Shown here: in pieces, positions 8,774 to 17,101 of the stretch
Position numbering within the stretch: the stretch's first letter is position 1
Layout: the number at the start of each line of letters is the position of its first letter
Origin: TK10-74A sp965217625
Lineage (GTDB): Bacteria; Chloroflexota; Dehalococcoidia; Bin125
DNA: 64,000 nucleotides
Direction: 5' to 3'
Assembly: GCA_965217625.1 (NCBI GenBank)
Contig: OZ244557.1
Location: 1,798,001-1,862,000, forward strand
The notes under the pieces: generated by a model
What the model saw: only the letters and a program-made list of their open reading frames with translations
Database searches by the model: none
Told to the model about the DNA's origin: nothing
Made by a program: the position numbers and the translations under genes

Positions 8774-9142
8774 CTAGAAGTTCAGGCCGCCGGCACGGGC
8801 GGCGTCGGCCAGCGCTCGCACGCGGCCGTGATATTGGAAGCCTCCACGGTCGAAGACGACCCGCGTGACCCCGGCGGATGTGGCGCGTTCGGCGACGCGG
8901 GCGCCCACGGTCGTGGCGCGGGCGGTCTTGTCGCCGCTGCTGCGCAGGTCGGCTTCGACGTCGGAGGCGGCAGCGAGGGTGCGCTGGGCGTCGTCGTCGA
9001 TGACCTGGCAGTAGATGTGGCTGTTGGACCGGAAGACGGCGAGGCGCGGGCGATCGGCCGTGCCGCGCACGTGCTTGCGCACGCGGGCGTGGCGGCGGAT
9101 GCGGGCGGCGCGCGAATTGCGGCGGCTGCGTCGGGTTCCCAT
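8774..9142 (-). CDS. rplR: 50S ribosomal protein L18
   Basis: L18 binds 5S rRNA together with L5. The motif RPRLAVFRSNSHIYCQVIDD and the C-terminal FDRGGFQYHGRVRALADAAR are family hallmarks, and 122 residues is the normal length. It lies between rplF and rpsE with gaps of about ten bases. Confidence 0.97.
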   Translation of the reverse strand: MGTRRSRRNSRAARIRRHARVRKHVRGTADRPRLAVFRSNSHIYCQVIDDDAQRTLAAASDVEADLRSSGDKTARATTVGARVAERATSAGVTRVVFDRGGFQYHGRVRALADAARAGGLNF

Positions 9143-9151
9143 CTGTCGCTC

Positions 9152-9697
9152 CTAGCCGCCGACGCCGGCGGCGCCCTTGCCGGCCTTGCGGCGGACCCAT
9201 TCGCCCTGGTAGCGAATGCCCTTGCCCTTGTAGGGCTCGGGGGGCCGAATCTTTCGGATCTCGGCGGCCTGCTGGCCGACGGCCTGCTTGCTGATGCCAC
9301 TGACCCGGACGAGCTGGCCTTCGACCGCGAGGCTGATGCCCGGGTGCGGCTCGACGACGACCGGGTGCGAGAAGCCGACGCGCAGGTTGACGTTCTCGCC
9401 CACCATCTCCGCCCGGTAGCCGGTGCCCTGGATCTCGAGCACCTTGGTGAAGCCCTCGGAGACGCCGAGCACCATGTTGTTGATCAACGCGCGCGTGAGG
9501 CCGTGCAGGGCGCGCATGCTGCGCTTGTCGGTGGGGCGCGTGACGGTGACCTCGTCGCCCGCGACGCGGATCTCGATGGGCGCGGGCGCCTGCCAGGCGA
9601 GCTCGCCCTTGGGGCCCGTCACGGAGACCAGACCAGCATCGACGCTGACCGCGACGCCGCTGGGGATGGGGATTGGCAGTCGTCCAACTCGGCTCAT
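9152..9697 (-). CDS. rplF: 50S ribosomal protein L6
   Basis: L6 lies near the sarcin-ricin loop, where translation factors bind. The start MSRVGRLPIPIPSGVAVSVD and the C-terminal signature PPEPYKGKGIRYQGEWVRRK are diagnostic; 181 residues is typical. It starts four bases after the rpsH stop. Confidence 0.97.
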   Translation of the reverse strand: MSRVGRLPIPIPSGVAVSVDAGLVSVTGPKGELAWQAPAPIEIRVAGDEVTVTRPTDKRSMRALHGLTRALINNMVLGVSEGFTKVLEIQGTGYRAEMVGENVNLRVGFSHPVVVEPHPGISLAVEGQLVRVSGISKQAVGQQAAEIRKIRPPEPYKGKGIRYQGEWVRRKAGKGAAGVGG

Positions 9698-9701
9698 GAG
9701 G

Positions 9702-10106
9702 TCACCATACGTAGCACAGCACTTCCCCGCCGACGTTCTGGCGGCGCGCGTCGCGGCCGGTCATCACGCCGCGCGGCGTGGACATGATGGCGACGCCGAG
9801 GCCGCCGTACACGCGGGGGATCTCGCGGCGCTGCACGTAGACGCGCAGGCCGGGACGGCTGACGCGCTGCAGGCCGGCGAGGACGGAGTCGCCGCCCTCC
9901 TTGTAGAGCAGTTCGATGTCGATCTCGGGCTGCGGGCCGCGGGTGGAGTCGCGGGTCTGGTAGCTCTTGATGAAGCCTTCCTCGGCCAGCACGTCCGCGA
10001 TCGCCACCTTCATCTTCGAGGCGGGCACGCGGACGCGGGCGTGTCGCGCGGTGACCGCGTTGCGGATCCGGGCGAGCATGTCGGCGATGGGATCGGTAAC
10101 GGGCAT
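9702..10106 (-). CDS. rpsH: 30S ribosomal protein S8
   Basis: S8 is a primary binder of 16S rRNA helix 21 and in many bacteria regulates the spc operon. The start MPVTDPIADMLARIRNAVTA and the C-terminal GVAIMSTPRGVMTGRDARR are typical; the protein is 134 residues. The ATG at 10106 is only 11 bases after the rplE stop, so rpsN, usually found between these two genes, is absent. Confidence 0.97.
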   Translation of the reverse strand: MPVTDPIADMLARIRNAVTARHARVRVPASKMKVAIADVLAEEGFIKSYQTRDSTRGPQPEIDIELLYKEGGDSVLAGLQRVSRPGLRVYVQRREIPRVYGGLGVAIMSTPRGVMTGRDARRQNVGGEVLCYVW

Positions 10107-10117
10107 CGCGATGGCTC

Positions 10118-10672
10118 CTAGTTGTCCGACCGGGCGAAGGGCATGCCGAGCAGCTCGAGCAGGCGCCGCGCCTCGGCATCGTTCTGGGCGGAGGTCAGCA
10201 CGTTGACCTGCAGACCGCGGATGCGGTCGACGGTGCTGAACTCGATCTCGGGGAACACGATCTGTTCGCGCAGGCCAATGCTGTAGTTGCCGCGGCCGTC
10301 GAAGGCGGTGCGGGAGAGGCCCTGGAAGTCGCGGATGCGGGGCAGCGTGGCGTTGATCGTGCGGTCGAGGAACTCCCACATGCGATCGCCGCGCAGGGTC
10401 ACGGTGACGCCGACGGGGTTCCCCTCGCGCAGCTTGAAGTTGGCGATCGATTTGCGGGCGCGGGTGATGACGGGGCGCTGGCCGGTGATCTGGCCGATCT
10501 CGGCCGCGACGATGTCGAGCACGCGGGCGTTGCCGAGCGCCTCGCCGAGGCCCACGTTGACCACGACCCGGGTCACGCGCGGGACCTGCATGATGCTGGA
10601 ATAGCGGAACTCCTCCTGGAGCTTGGTTTGGATCTCGTCGCGGTAGCGCTGCTTGAGCCGGGGGACGGGCAT
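10118..10672 (-). CDS. rplE: 50S ribosomal protein L5
   Basis: L5 anchors 5S rRNA and contacts P-site tRNA. The protein (184 residues) begins MPVPRLKQRYRDEIQTKL and includes KLREGNPVGVTVTLRGDRMW and GRGNYSIGLREQIVFPEI, both family signatures. Its ATG overlaps the rplX stop (TGATG). Confidence 0.97.
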   Translation of the reverse strand: MPVPRLKQRYRDEIQTKLQEEFRYSSIMQVPRVTRVVVNVGLGEALGNARVLDIVAAEIGQITGQRPVITRARKSIANFKLREGNPVGVTVTLRGDRMWEFLDRTINATLPRIRDFQGLSRTAFDGRGNYSIGLREQIVFPEIEFSTVDRIRGLQVNVLTSAQNDAEARRLLELLGMPFARSDN

Positions 10673-10986
10673 CAGTCCAGATCCTCCTCACAGCGACGGC
10701 AGAAGCGGACCTTGACGCCGTCGGACCGGCGACGGAAGCCCACGCGCGTGCGCTTGTCGCAGTCGGCGCAGACGACGGCCACCTTGCTCCAGTGCAGGGG
10801 GGCCTCGACCTCGATGATGCCGGCCTGCGTGCCGAGCTGGCGCGCCTTCATGTGTTTCTTGACGATGTTGACGCCTTGCACGATCACGCGGCCGCGCTCG
10901 GGCTGCAGCTCGCGGACCTGGCCGCGGCGGCCGCGGTCCTTGCCGCTGATGATCTCCACGACGTCGTCCTGGCGCAGGCGGCGCAT
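10672..10986 (-). CDS. rplX: 50S ribosomal protein L24 with C-terminal zinc ribbon
   Basis: L24 starts assembly of the large subunit. The KOW segment DVVEIISGKDRGRRGQV is near the N-terminus (104 residues in all). A four-Cys ribbon (Cys73, Cys76, Cys96, Cys99) closes the protein, a form known from other bacterial L24 proteins. Both ends overlap neighbours by one base (TGATG), with rplN upstream and rplE downstream. Confidence 0.96.
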   Translation of the reverse strand: MRRLRQDDVVEIISGKDRGRRGQVRELQPERGRVIVQGVNIVKKHMKARQLGTQAGIIEVEAPLHWSKVAVVCADCDKRTRVGFRRRSDGVKVRFCRRCEEDLD

Positions 10987-11354
10987 CAGATCACCTCCGG
11001 GGCGAGCGAGACGATGCGCATGTAGTTCTTCTCGCGCAGTTCGCGGGCCACGGGCCCGAAGATGCGCGTGCCCTTGGGGTTGGTGGCATCGGTGAGGATG
11101 ACGGCGGCGTTGTCGTCGAACTTGATGTAGGAGCCGTCGGACCGCCGGTAGCCCTTGGCGGTGCGCACGACGACGGCGCGCACGACATCGCCCTTCTTCA
11201 CCTCGCGGCCCGGATCGGCCTGCTTGACCGTCGCGACGATGACGTCGCCCACGCTGGCATAGCGCCGGCCGGTGCCGCCGAGCACACGGATGCAAGAGAT
11301 CTTGCGGGCGCCGGAGTTGTCGGCAACGACGAGGCGACTCTCCTGCTGGATCAT
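10986..11354 (-). CDS. rplN: 50S ribosomal protein L14
   Basis: L14 lies at the subunit interface. The start MIQQESRLVVADNSGARKIS is almost invariant in bacteria, and 122 residues is the exact usual length. The ATG overlaps the TGA that would end the frame-corrected S17 tail (ATGA), which supports the idea that the upstream acidic stretch is the native 3' end of rpsQ. Confidence 0.98.
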   Translation of the reverse strand: MIQQESRLVVADNSGARKISCIRVLGGTGRRYASVGDVIVATVKQADPGREVKKGDVVRAVVVRTAKGYRRSDGSYIKFDDNAAVILTDATNPKGTRIFGPVARELREKNYMRIVSLAPEVI

Positions 11355-11997
11355 GACTCCGTCTCGGCTTCTGGTGCTGCGTCGGTGGTGGCATCCGCGG
11401 TCGTCTCCGCGGCCGTTTCCGCAGTGGCTTCCGCAGTGGCTTCCGCGGTCGCGTCGGACGGCGGCGACTCCGCATCCTCCGGGGCCGACTCGGGCGTGGC
11501 GTCGGCGCTGACCTCCGCGTCCGGCGGCGCTTCGGCGGCTGCGGCGGCTTCCGCGGCCGGCGTTTCGTCCGGGAGCCTCAGCGGCCGGCGGCTCCGGTTC
11601 GTCCTGGGTTTCCGGCGCTTCGGGCTTCGGGCTCCTCCGAGGCCGCAGCCTCGGGCTCGTCCGGGGCTTCCGGCTCGTCTGGCGCTTCGGGCTGCTCGGG
11701 GGCGTCGGCCTCCGGTTCGTCCAGTGCTTCCGGCTCTTCCTGTGCTTCCGGCGCCTCGGGTTCTTCCGGCTGTTCCGGTTCTTCCGCGGCTGGCGCCTCC
11801 GATGCCTCAGCGGGGGGCTCCGCCGGCGTGTCGGCGGGCGTTTCGTCCGTCGCCTCGGCCGTCGTGTCGGCGGGCACCTCCGGCGCCTCTTCGGCGGCGG
11901 GGGCGTCGGCGACCTCAGCCGCGGGAACCTCAGCCGCGGGGGCGTCGGCCGACGCTTCCTCGGCCACTGGGGCCTCGGGGGCCGACGGCGGGTCCAC
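11351..11997 (-). other. Frame-broken acidic tail of S17 (Ala/Pro/Glu low complexity)
   Basis: Between the apparent rpsQ stop and rplN lie about 580 bases that encode acidic Ala/Pro/Glu sequence without interruption of style but in three successive frames. The frame passes from S17 to a second frame at the C5 run at 12001-12005 (reading PPSAPEAPVAEEASADAPAA), to a third near 11622 (EAPETQDEPEPPAAEAP), and back to the S17 frame near 11570 (DETPAAEAAAAAEAPPDAEV), ending in a TGA at 11353-11351 that overlaps the rplN ATG. Each step equals one extra base, so the net frame is restored. Either three assembly indels or real frameshifts in one tail of about 230 residues. Confidence 0.75.
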
Positions 11998-12313
11998 CGC
12001 GGGGGCGGCGGGCGGCCGGGGCCTCGTCGACGGAGGGCGCCTGGATATCGCGGGGCTGGAGCTCGGCGACCTCGTGGTGGGCCAGGATCTCGACGACGCG
12101 CCACTGCTTGTGCCGCGAGAGGGGCCGGCACTCTTCGATCAGGACCTGGTCGCCGAGTTCGCAGACGTTGGTCTCGTCGTGCGCCTGGAACTGCTTGCGC
12201 CGTCGCAGCACCTTCTTGTAGCGCCGATGCGTGACGGTGCGTTCCACGCGCACGACGACGGTCTTGTCCATCTTGTCGCTCACGACGACGCCGGTGCGCT
12301 GCTTGCGTGCCAT
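11930..12313 (-). CDS. rpsQ: 30S ribosomal protein S17 (frame as read, probably truncated by indel)
   Basis: S17 binds 16S rRNA early in assembly. The core MARKQRTGVVVSDKMDKTVV through QWRVVEILAHHEVAE is complete within about 85 residues. In the sequence as given the frame continues into an Arg/Gly/Pro stretch and stops at 11930 (127 residues). Removing one C from the C5 run at 12001-12005 instead continues into an acidic tail similar to that of S18. The true protein may therefore be around 319 residues, ending at 11351. Confidence 0.93.
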   Translation of the reverse strand: MARKQRTGVVVSDKMDKTVVVRVERTVTHRRYKKVLRRRKQFQAHDETNVCELGDQVLIEECRPLSRHKQWRVVEILAHHEVAELQPRDIQAPSVDEAPAARRPRGGPAVGPRGPSGRGSVGRRPRG

Positions 12314-12315
12314 CG

Positions 12316-12765
12316 CTAGCTCGTCTCCTTCTCGGGGGCGGTCTCGGCGTCGCCGGCGGCGGCGGCGGCGGATGAGGTCAACTCGACATCTTCGACGGCG
12401 TCATCGACGAGGTCGTCGGCGAAGGCGGCGGGCGGGACCAGCGCGCGGGCGTCCTGGGGCAGCGCGGTCGCGGCCTCCGCGCGCTCGTCCAGCGCGCGCT
12501 GGCGCTGCGGGGAGATCGGGGCGGGCGCGGTCGCGGCCAGCGGCTGCAGCGGCGCGCCGGCGACGATGGCGAGTTCGCGCTCGCGCAGGATCGTCCGCAA
12601 CCGCGCGATGCGGCGCCGGGCGCGCCGGATCGCCGTGAGGTCCTGCAGCTGATGCGTGCCCTTCTGGAAGTTCAGGTTGAAGACCTCGCGATAGGCCTCG
12701 TTGACCGCGCTGGTGAGCGCGGCGTCGTCCATCTGGCGGGCTTCGTCGGCGAGCGGGTTGGGCAT
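12316..12765 (-). CDS. rpmC: 50S ribosomal protein L29 with long C-terminal extension
   Basis: L29 lies at the exit tunnel and helps dock trigger factor and SRP. The core (DAALTSAVNEAYREVFNLNF, then RRARRRIARLRTILRERE) is in the first 75 residues. A tail of about 75 residues follows, rich in Ala, Asp and Glu, doubling the usual 60-75 residue length. The gene starts two bases after rplP and ends two bases before rpsQ. Confidence 0.94.
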   Translation of the reverse strand: MPNPLADEARQMDDAALTSAVNEAYREVFNLNFQKGTHQLQDLTAIRRARRRIARLRTILRERELAIVAGAPLQPLAATAPAPISPQRQRALDERAEAATALPQDARALVPPAAFADDLVDDAVEDVELTSSAAAAAGDAETAPEKETS

Positions 12766-12767
12766 GG

Positions 12768-13187
12768 TCAGATGACCTCCATTTCGCGCTGCACGACGCG
12801 GGTGTGCACGGGGAGCTTGTGGGCGGCGAGGCGCAGCGCCTCGCGGGCGTCGAGCTCGGAGACGCCGCCGATCTCGAACAGGATGCGGCCGGGCTTGACG
12901 ACGGCGACCCACTTCTCGGGCGCGCCCTTGCCCTTGCCCATGCGCGTTTCGGCCGGCTTCTGGGTGACCGACTTGTCGGGGAAGATGCGGATCCAGACCT
13001 TGCCGCCGCGCTTGACGTGGTGGGTGATCGCGCGACGCGCGGACTCGATCTGGCGGCCGTCGATCCAGGCGGCGTCGAGCGACTGCAGGCCGAAGTCGCC
13101 GAAGGCCACCTGGCTGCCGCCGTGGGCGACGCCGCGGCGGCGGCCGCGATGGTGCTTGCGCCACTTGACGCGCTTGGGTTGCAGCAT
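12768..13187 (-). CDS. rplP: 50S ribosomal protein L16
   Basis: L16 organises the A-site tRNA binding region of the large subunit. The start MLQPKRVKWRKHHRGRRRG and the motif IFPDKSVTQKPAETRMGKGK are diagnostic; 139 residues is normal. Its ATG overlaps the rpsC stop (TGATG). Confidence 0.98.
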   Translation of the reverse strand: MLQPKRVKWRKHHRGRRRGVAHGGSQVAFGDFGLQSLDAAWIDGRQIESARRAITHHVKRGGKVWIRIFPDKSVTQKPAETRMGKGKGAPEKWVAVVKPGRILFEIGGVSELDAREALRLAAHKLPVHTRVVQREMEVI

Positions 13188-13927
13188 CAGACGCTCCCCC
13201 GGGTGGCGGCGCCGCTGGGCCGCGCCAGGGGCGACGAGGGCGGCGGCGGCACGGCGTGCGCCGGGCCGGTGACCTCGCGCGCCTCGGGCTTGTTGGCGGC
13301 GGCGGGCAGGATGTCGCCCTTGTAGATCCAGCACTTGACGCCGATGCGCCCGAAGACCGTATGCGCCTCGACAAAGCCGTAGTCGATGTCGGCGCGGATC
13401 GTGTGCAGGGGGACGCGGCCGTCCATCTCGCCGGCGCTGCGCGACATCTCGGCGCCGCCCAGACGGCCGCTGATGTGAATCTTGACGCCCTCGGCGCCCC
13501 GCTGGCGGGTGCGCAGCACGGCCTGCTTGATGGCCCGGCGGAAGGCGACGCGGCGCTCGAGTTGGTCGGCGACGTTGCGCGCGACGAGGTAGGCGTCGAG
13601 TTCCGGGGTGCGGATCTCCTGGATGTTCACGCGCACGCGCCGGCCGGTGAGCTTCTCGAGGTCGGTGCGGAGTTCGTCGACCTTCTGGCCGCCGCGGCCG
13701 ATGACGATGCCCGGCTTGGCCGTGTGGATGGAGACCGTGAGCTGGCTGATGTTGCGCTCGATCTCGACGCGGGAGATGCCGGCCTCGCCGCGGGCGTCGG
13801 CCAGGAAGTCGCGAATCGCGCGGTCCTCGCGCAGGAGCTTGGCGTAGTCCTGGTCGGCGTACCACTGGCTGCGCCAGGTGTAGATGGTGCCGATGCGGAA
13901 GCTGGTGGGATGCACCTTGTGGCCCAT
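13187..13927 (-). CDS. rpsC: 30S ribosomal protein S3
   Basis: S3 lies at the mRNA entry channel and has helicase-assisting basic residues. MGHKVHPTSFRIGTIYTWRS opens the protein, the KH domain includes KPGIVIGRGGQKVDELR, and the C-terminal domain includes RVPLHTIRADIDYGFVEAHT. The tail after GDILPAAANKPE is Pro/Ser-rich; the total is 246 residues. Confidence 0.97.
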   Translation of the reverse strand: MGHKVHPTSFRIGTIYTWRSQWYADQDYAKLLREDRAIRDFLADARGEAGISRVEIERNISQLTVSIHTAKPGIVIGRGGQKVDELRTDLEKLTGRRVRVNIQEIRTPELDAYLVARNVADQLERRVAFRRAIKQAVLRTRQRGAEGVKIHISGRLGGAEMSRSAGEMDGRVPLHTIRADIDYGFVEAHTVFGRIGVKCWIYKGDILPAAANKPEAREVTGPAHAVPPPPSSPLARPSGAATRGSV

Positions 13928-13930
13928 GGG

Positions 13931-14269
13931 CTACTCCTGCTCGTCCGTGACGATGACGGTGATGTGGCACGTGCGCTTGAGCAGCGGCTGCACGCGGCCG
14001 CGCGCGGCGGCCCGGAAGCGATGCAAGGTGCGGGCGTCACCGGCGTAGATCTGCGCGATGCGCAGGTCGCCGGCGGCGAGGTCGTAGTTGCTCTCCGCGT
14101 TGGCGGCGGCCGACTCGACGACCTTGGCGACCTGCTTCGCGCCCGGCTTGGGGGTGAAGCGCAGCGTCGTGAGGGCGGCCTCGACGGGCATGCCGCGCAG
14201 CCCCTGCAGGATCATGCGGGCCTTGCGGGGCGACATGCGGACGTACTTGGCGGTCGCGCGGACTTGCAT
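13931..14269 (-). CDS. rplV: 50S ribosomal protein L22
   Basis: L22 lines the exit tunnel with its beta-hairpin, the site altered in some macrolide-resistant bacteria. The start MQVRATAKYVRMSPRKARMI and the hairpin region RFRAAARGRVQPLLKRTCHI are clear. At 112 residues it has the normal length, with three-base gaps on each side. Confidence 0.97.
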   Translation of the reverse strand: MQVRATAKYVRMSPRKARMILQGLRGMPVEAALTTLRFTPKPGAKQVAKVVESAAANAESNYDLAAGDLRIAQIYAGDARTLHRFRAAARGRVQPLLKRTCHITVIVTDEQE

Positions 14270-14272
14270 GAT

Positions 14273-14557
14273 TTATCGCACCCGGGTGCTACGGTCGGAG
14301 CGGCCCACGTGACCCCGGAAGGTGCGCGTGGGGGCGAACTCGCCGAGCTTGTGGCCGACCATGTTCTCGGAGACGAAGACGGGGATGTGGCGGCGGCCGT
14401 CGTGGACGCCGATCGTCATGCCCACCATCTCGGGCGTGATGGTGGAGGCGCGCGCCCAGGTCTGGATGACCGTGCGCTTGCCGGAGACGCGCACCCGCTC
14501 GACCTTCGCCTGCAGGCGATGGTCGATGTAGGGCCCCTTCTTGGTCGATCGGGACAT
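14273..14557 (-). CDS. rpsS: 30S ribosomal protein S19
   Basis: S19 pairs with S13 in the head of the small subunit. MSRSTKKGPYIDHRLQAKVE and the signature MVGHKLGEFAPTRTFRGHVG identify it; the length is 94 residues. The ATG at 14557 is eight bases downstream of the rplB stop. Confidence 0.98.
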   Translation of the reverse strand: MSRSTKKGPYIDHRLQAKVERVRVSGKRTVIQTWARASTITPEMVGMTIGVHDGRRHIPVFVSENMVGHKLGEFAPTRTFRGHVGRSDRSTRVR

Positions 14558-14565
14558 GGGGTCTC

Positions 14566-15405
14566 CTAACGCCGCTTGCGCCCGCGGCGACGGACGATGT
14601 ACTTGTCGGAGGGCTTCTTGCCCCGCGTGCGATAGCCCAGCGTGGGCTTGCCCCAGGGCGTCTTGGGCGAGGGCAGGCCGATGGGCGCCTTGCCTTCGCC
14701 GCCGCCGTGGGGATGGTCGACGGGGTTCATGGCGGAGCCGCGCACCTGTGGGCGCCGGCCGCGATGCCGGGTGCGGCCCGCTTTGCCCAGCTTGATGTTG
14801 CCGTGCTCCACGTTGCCGACCTGGCCGATGGTGGCGTAGCACTCCTGGCGCACGCGGCGCATCTCGCCCGAGGGCAGGCGCAGCAGGACGAAGTCGCCCT
14901 CCTTGGCCATGATCTGGGCGGCGGCCCCGGCGCTGCGCACGATCTGCGCGCCGCGGCCGGGATTCAGCTCGACGCCGTGCACGGCGGTGCCGTTGGGAAT
15001 GAGATTCAGCGGCATGGTGTTGCCGGTGCGGACGGGCGCCTCGGGGCCGGTGTGGATGCGGGCGCCGACGGCCAGGCCCAGCGGCGCGAGGATGTACCGC
15101 TTCTCGCCGTCGGCGTAGAAGATGAGGGCGATGCGGGCGCTGCGGTTGGGGTCGTACTCGATCGCGCGCACGCGGCCTTCGATGCCCACGCGGTCGCGGC
15201 GCTTCCAGTCGATGATGCGGTAGCGCCGCTTGTGGCCGCCGCCGCGATGCCGCACGGTCAGGCGGCCCTGGTTGTTGCGGCCGGCCCTCTTCTTCTGCGG
15301 CGCGAGCAGGCTCTTCTCGGGCCGCTTCTTGGTGATCTCCTCGAACGTGTGTCCCGAGGAGTTGCGGCGGCCGGGCGAGGTGGGCTTGAACTTCTTGAGC
15401 GGCAC
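14566..15405 (-). CDS. rplB: 50S ribosomal protein L2
   Basis: L2 is needed for subunit joining and peptidyl transferase activity. The signature NPVDHPHGGGEGKAPIGLPS contains the conserved His of the family, and the N-terminus has PLKKFKPTSPGRRNSSG. The 279-residue length is standard. The gap from rplW is a single base. Confidence 0.98.
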   Translation of the reverse strand: MPLKKFKPTSPGRRNSSGHTFEEITKKRPEKSLLAPQKKRAGRNNQGRLTVRHRGGGHKRRYRIIDWKRRDRVGIEGRVRAIEYDPNRSARIALIFYADGEKRYILAPLGLAVGARIHTGPEAPVRTGNTMPLNLIPNGTAVHGVELNPGRGAQIVRSAGAAAQIMAKEGDFVLLRLPSGEMRRVRQECYATIGQVGNVEHGNIKLGKAGRTRHRGRRPQVRGSAMNPVDHPHGGGEGKAPIGLPSPKTPWGKPTLGYRTRGKKPSDKYIVRRRGRKRR

Positions 15406-15406
15406 C

Positions 15407-15703
15407 CTACACCCCCTCGAAGAGTTTGATCTCGTAGCCGTCGGCCAGGGTGACGACCGCCTTCTTCCAGCTCGGCTCGGTGCCGTAGTGGCGGCCGAAG
15501 CGGCGGCGGCGGCCGCGCACGTTCATCGTGTTGACGCGACGCACGACGACGTTGAAGCCGATCTCGACGGCTTCCTTGATCTGCATCTTGTTGGCGCGCG
15601 GGTCGACCTCGAAGACGTACTGCCCCGCGCCGGCGAGCTCGGTCGACTTCTCCGTGATGATCGGCCGTCGCACGACCGAGAAGGGGTGAATGTCCTTGGG
15701 CAT
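15407..15703 (-). CDS. rplW: 50S ribosomal protein L23
   Basis: L23 is the docking site for trigger factor and SRP at the exit tunnel. Features are VVRRPIITEKSTELAGAGQY, the basic loop VRGRRRRFGRHYGTEPSWKK and a length of 98 residues. Its ATG abuts the rplD TAG. Confidence 0.97.
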   Translation of the reverse strand: MPKDIHPFSVVRRPIITEKSTELAGAGQYVFEVDPRANKMQIKEAVEIGFNVVVRRVNTMNVRGRRRRFGRHYGTEPSWKKAVVTLADGYEIKLFEGV

Positions 15704-16384
15704 CTAGGACTCCTCCTCGTGCGGCGGGGGCGGGGCGGCGGGGGAGCGGCGCGCGGCGCTGCGCTCGCCGCCCCAGAGGGCCTCGGCGCGGCGCAGGGCG
15801 GCCTCGGTCATGACGATGTGGTCATGCGTCAGCAGCGATTCCACGTTGAGCGTGTCCGCGGGGCAGGTGTCCATGGCGCGCAGGTTGCGGATGCCGCGCT
15901 TGAGTGCGTCGTTGCTGCGGCTGGTCACGAGCAGGGCGCTGCGCTGCACGCCCAGATCGGCGAGCAGTTGCTGCACCGCCTGCGTCTTGGGCTCGAAGGC
16001 CTCGCCGTCGAGGACGATGAGGCCACCCTCGGCGGCGCGCTGCGAGAGCATGGAGCGGATCGCCAGGCGGCGCATGCGCCGGGGCATGCGCTGGCGGTAG
16101 GAGCGGGGGTGGGGGCCGTGGGCGACCGCGCCGCCGCGACGCACGGGCGAGGAGGCGCCGCCCTGGCGGGCCCGGCCGGTCCCCTTCTGGCGGCGCGTCT
16201 TGCCGGTGCTGCTGCGGTGGTCGGAGCGATTGAGCGTGCTGGCCGTGCCCCGCCGCCGGTTGGCGAGCTGGGCGACGTGGGCTTGGTGCACGACGGGCAG
16301 GTTCGGCTCGATGCCGAAGACGGCGTCATCGACGTCGATCTGGCGCAACTCCGCACCGCTGCGGTCGACGAGAGAGAGCTTCAT
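15704..16384 (-). CDS. rplD: 50S ribosomal protein L4
   Basis: L4 reaches into the exit tunnel and in some bacteria controls the S10 operon. The motif TGKTRRQKGTGRARQGGASS followed by VAHGPHPRSYRQRMPRRMRR is diagnostic. The 226-residue protein ends with a Pro-rich, acidic tail of about 20 residues. Its ATG overlaps the rplC stop (ATGA). Confidence 0.97.
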   Translation of the reverse strand: MKLSLVDRSGAELRQIDVDDAVFGIEPNLPVVHQAHVAQLANRRRGTASTLNRSDHRSSTGKTRRQKGTGRARQGGASSPVRRGGAVAHGPHPRSYRQRMPRRMRRLAIRSMLSQRAAEGGLIVLDGEAFEPKTQAVQQLLADLGVQRSALLVTSRSNDALKRGIRNLRAMDTCPADTLNVESLLTHDHIVMTEAALRRAEALWGGERSAARRSPAAPPPPHEEES

Positions 16385-17028
16385 GCCCGGCTCCGTGACT
16401 GGCGATTGGTCTGGCGGATGCGCACAAGGCCGTCGGTCGCGCCGGGGACGGAGCCGTTGACGAAGACGAGGCCGCGCTCGGGCTGCACGCGCACGACTTC
16501 GAGGTTGATCGTGGAGGCCGTCTTGCCGCCCATGCGGCCCGCCATGCGGGTGCCCTTGAGGACCCGGCCCGGCGTGGAGCCGGCGCCGATCGAGCCGGGC
16601 GAGCGGTGGCGGTCGCTCTGGCCGTGCGTCTTGGGGCCGCCGGCGAAGTGATGGCGCTTGACGCCGCCCTGGAAGCCCTTGCCCTTGCCGATGCCCTGCA
16701 CGTCGACGCGGTCGCCGACGTGGAAGACCTCATCGGCGGTGAGCGTCTGGCCGACGCTGAGCGCGTCGTAGTCGTCGGCGGGGAACTCCGCCAGGTGCTT
16801 GAGGGCGCCGTTGGAGCGGGTGTGTCCGCGCTCGGCCTTGGTGACCTTCCACTCGGGCATGGGGCCGAAGCCGACCTGCACGGCGGCGTAGCCGTCGCGC
16901 TCGGGGGTGCGGATCTGGGTGATGGGACAGGGGCCGACTTCCAGCACCGTGCAGCCGGCGACGCGGCCATCCTCCTGGATGACCTGCACCATGCCGCGCT
17001 TTTTGCCGAGGAGTCCCAGCACCGCCAC
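16381..17028 (-). CDS. rplC: 50S ribosomal protein L3
   Basis: L3 shapes the peptidyl transferase centre. The signature FQGGVKRHHFAGGPKTHGQS and RMAGRMGGKTASTINLEV are present. No ATG precedes the core; the start is GTG, at 17028 or 17022 (LGLLGKKRGMVQVI follows). The first has better spacing, six bases, to a GGACGG ribosome site and was chosen (215 residues). A 73-base gap separates it from rpsJ, the widest inside this part of the operon, with no visible promoter. Confidence 0.95.
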   Translation of the reverse strand: MAVLGLLGKKRGMVQVIQEDGRVAGCTVLEVGPCPITQIRTPERDGYAAVQVGFGPMPEWKVTKAERGHTRSNGALKHLAEFPADDYDALSVGQTLTADEVFHVGDRVDVQGIGKGKGFQGGVKRHHFAGGPKTHGQSDRHRSPGSIGAGSTPGRVLKGTRMAGRMGGKTASTINLEVVRVQPERGLVFVNGSVPGATDGLVRIRQTNRQSRSRA

Positions 17029-17101
17029 GATTATCCGTCCCCGTCCCTTCTGCTCTTGTTTCTTCGCTGCGCCGGTTCTGGGCGCGGGCGTCTTGGCCGG
17101 C

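Noticed and set aside
11578..11997. Acidic frame read as an independent gene
   Set aside because: Its composition continues that of the flanking frames, and the end of the whole stretch overlaps rplN exactly, so it is better read as the interrupted S17 tail.
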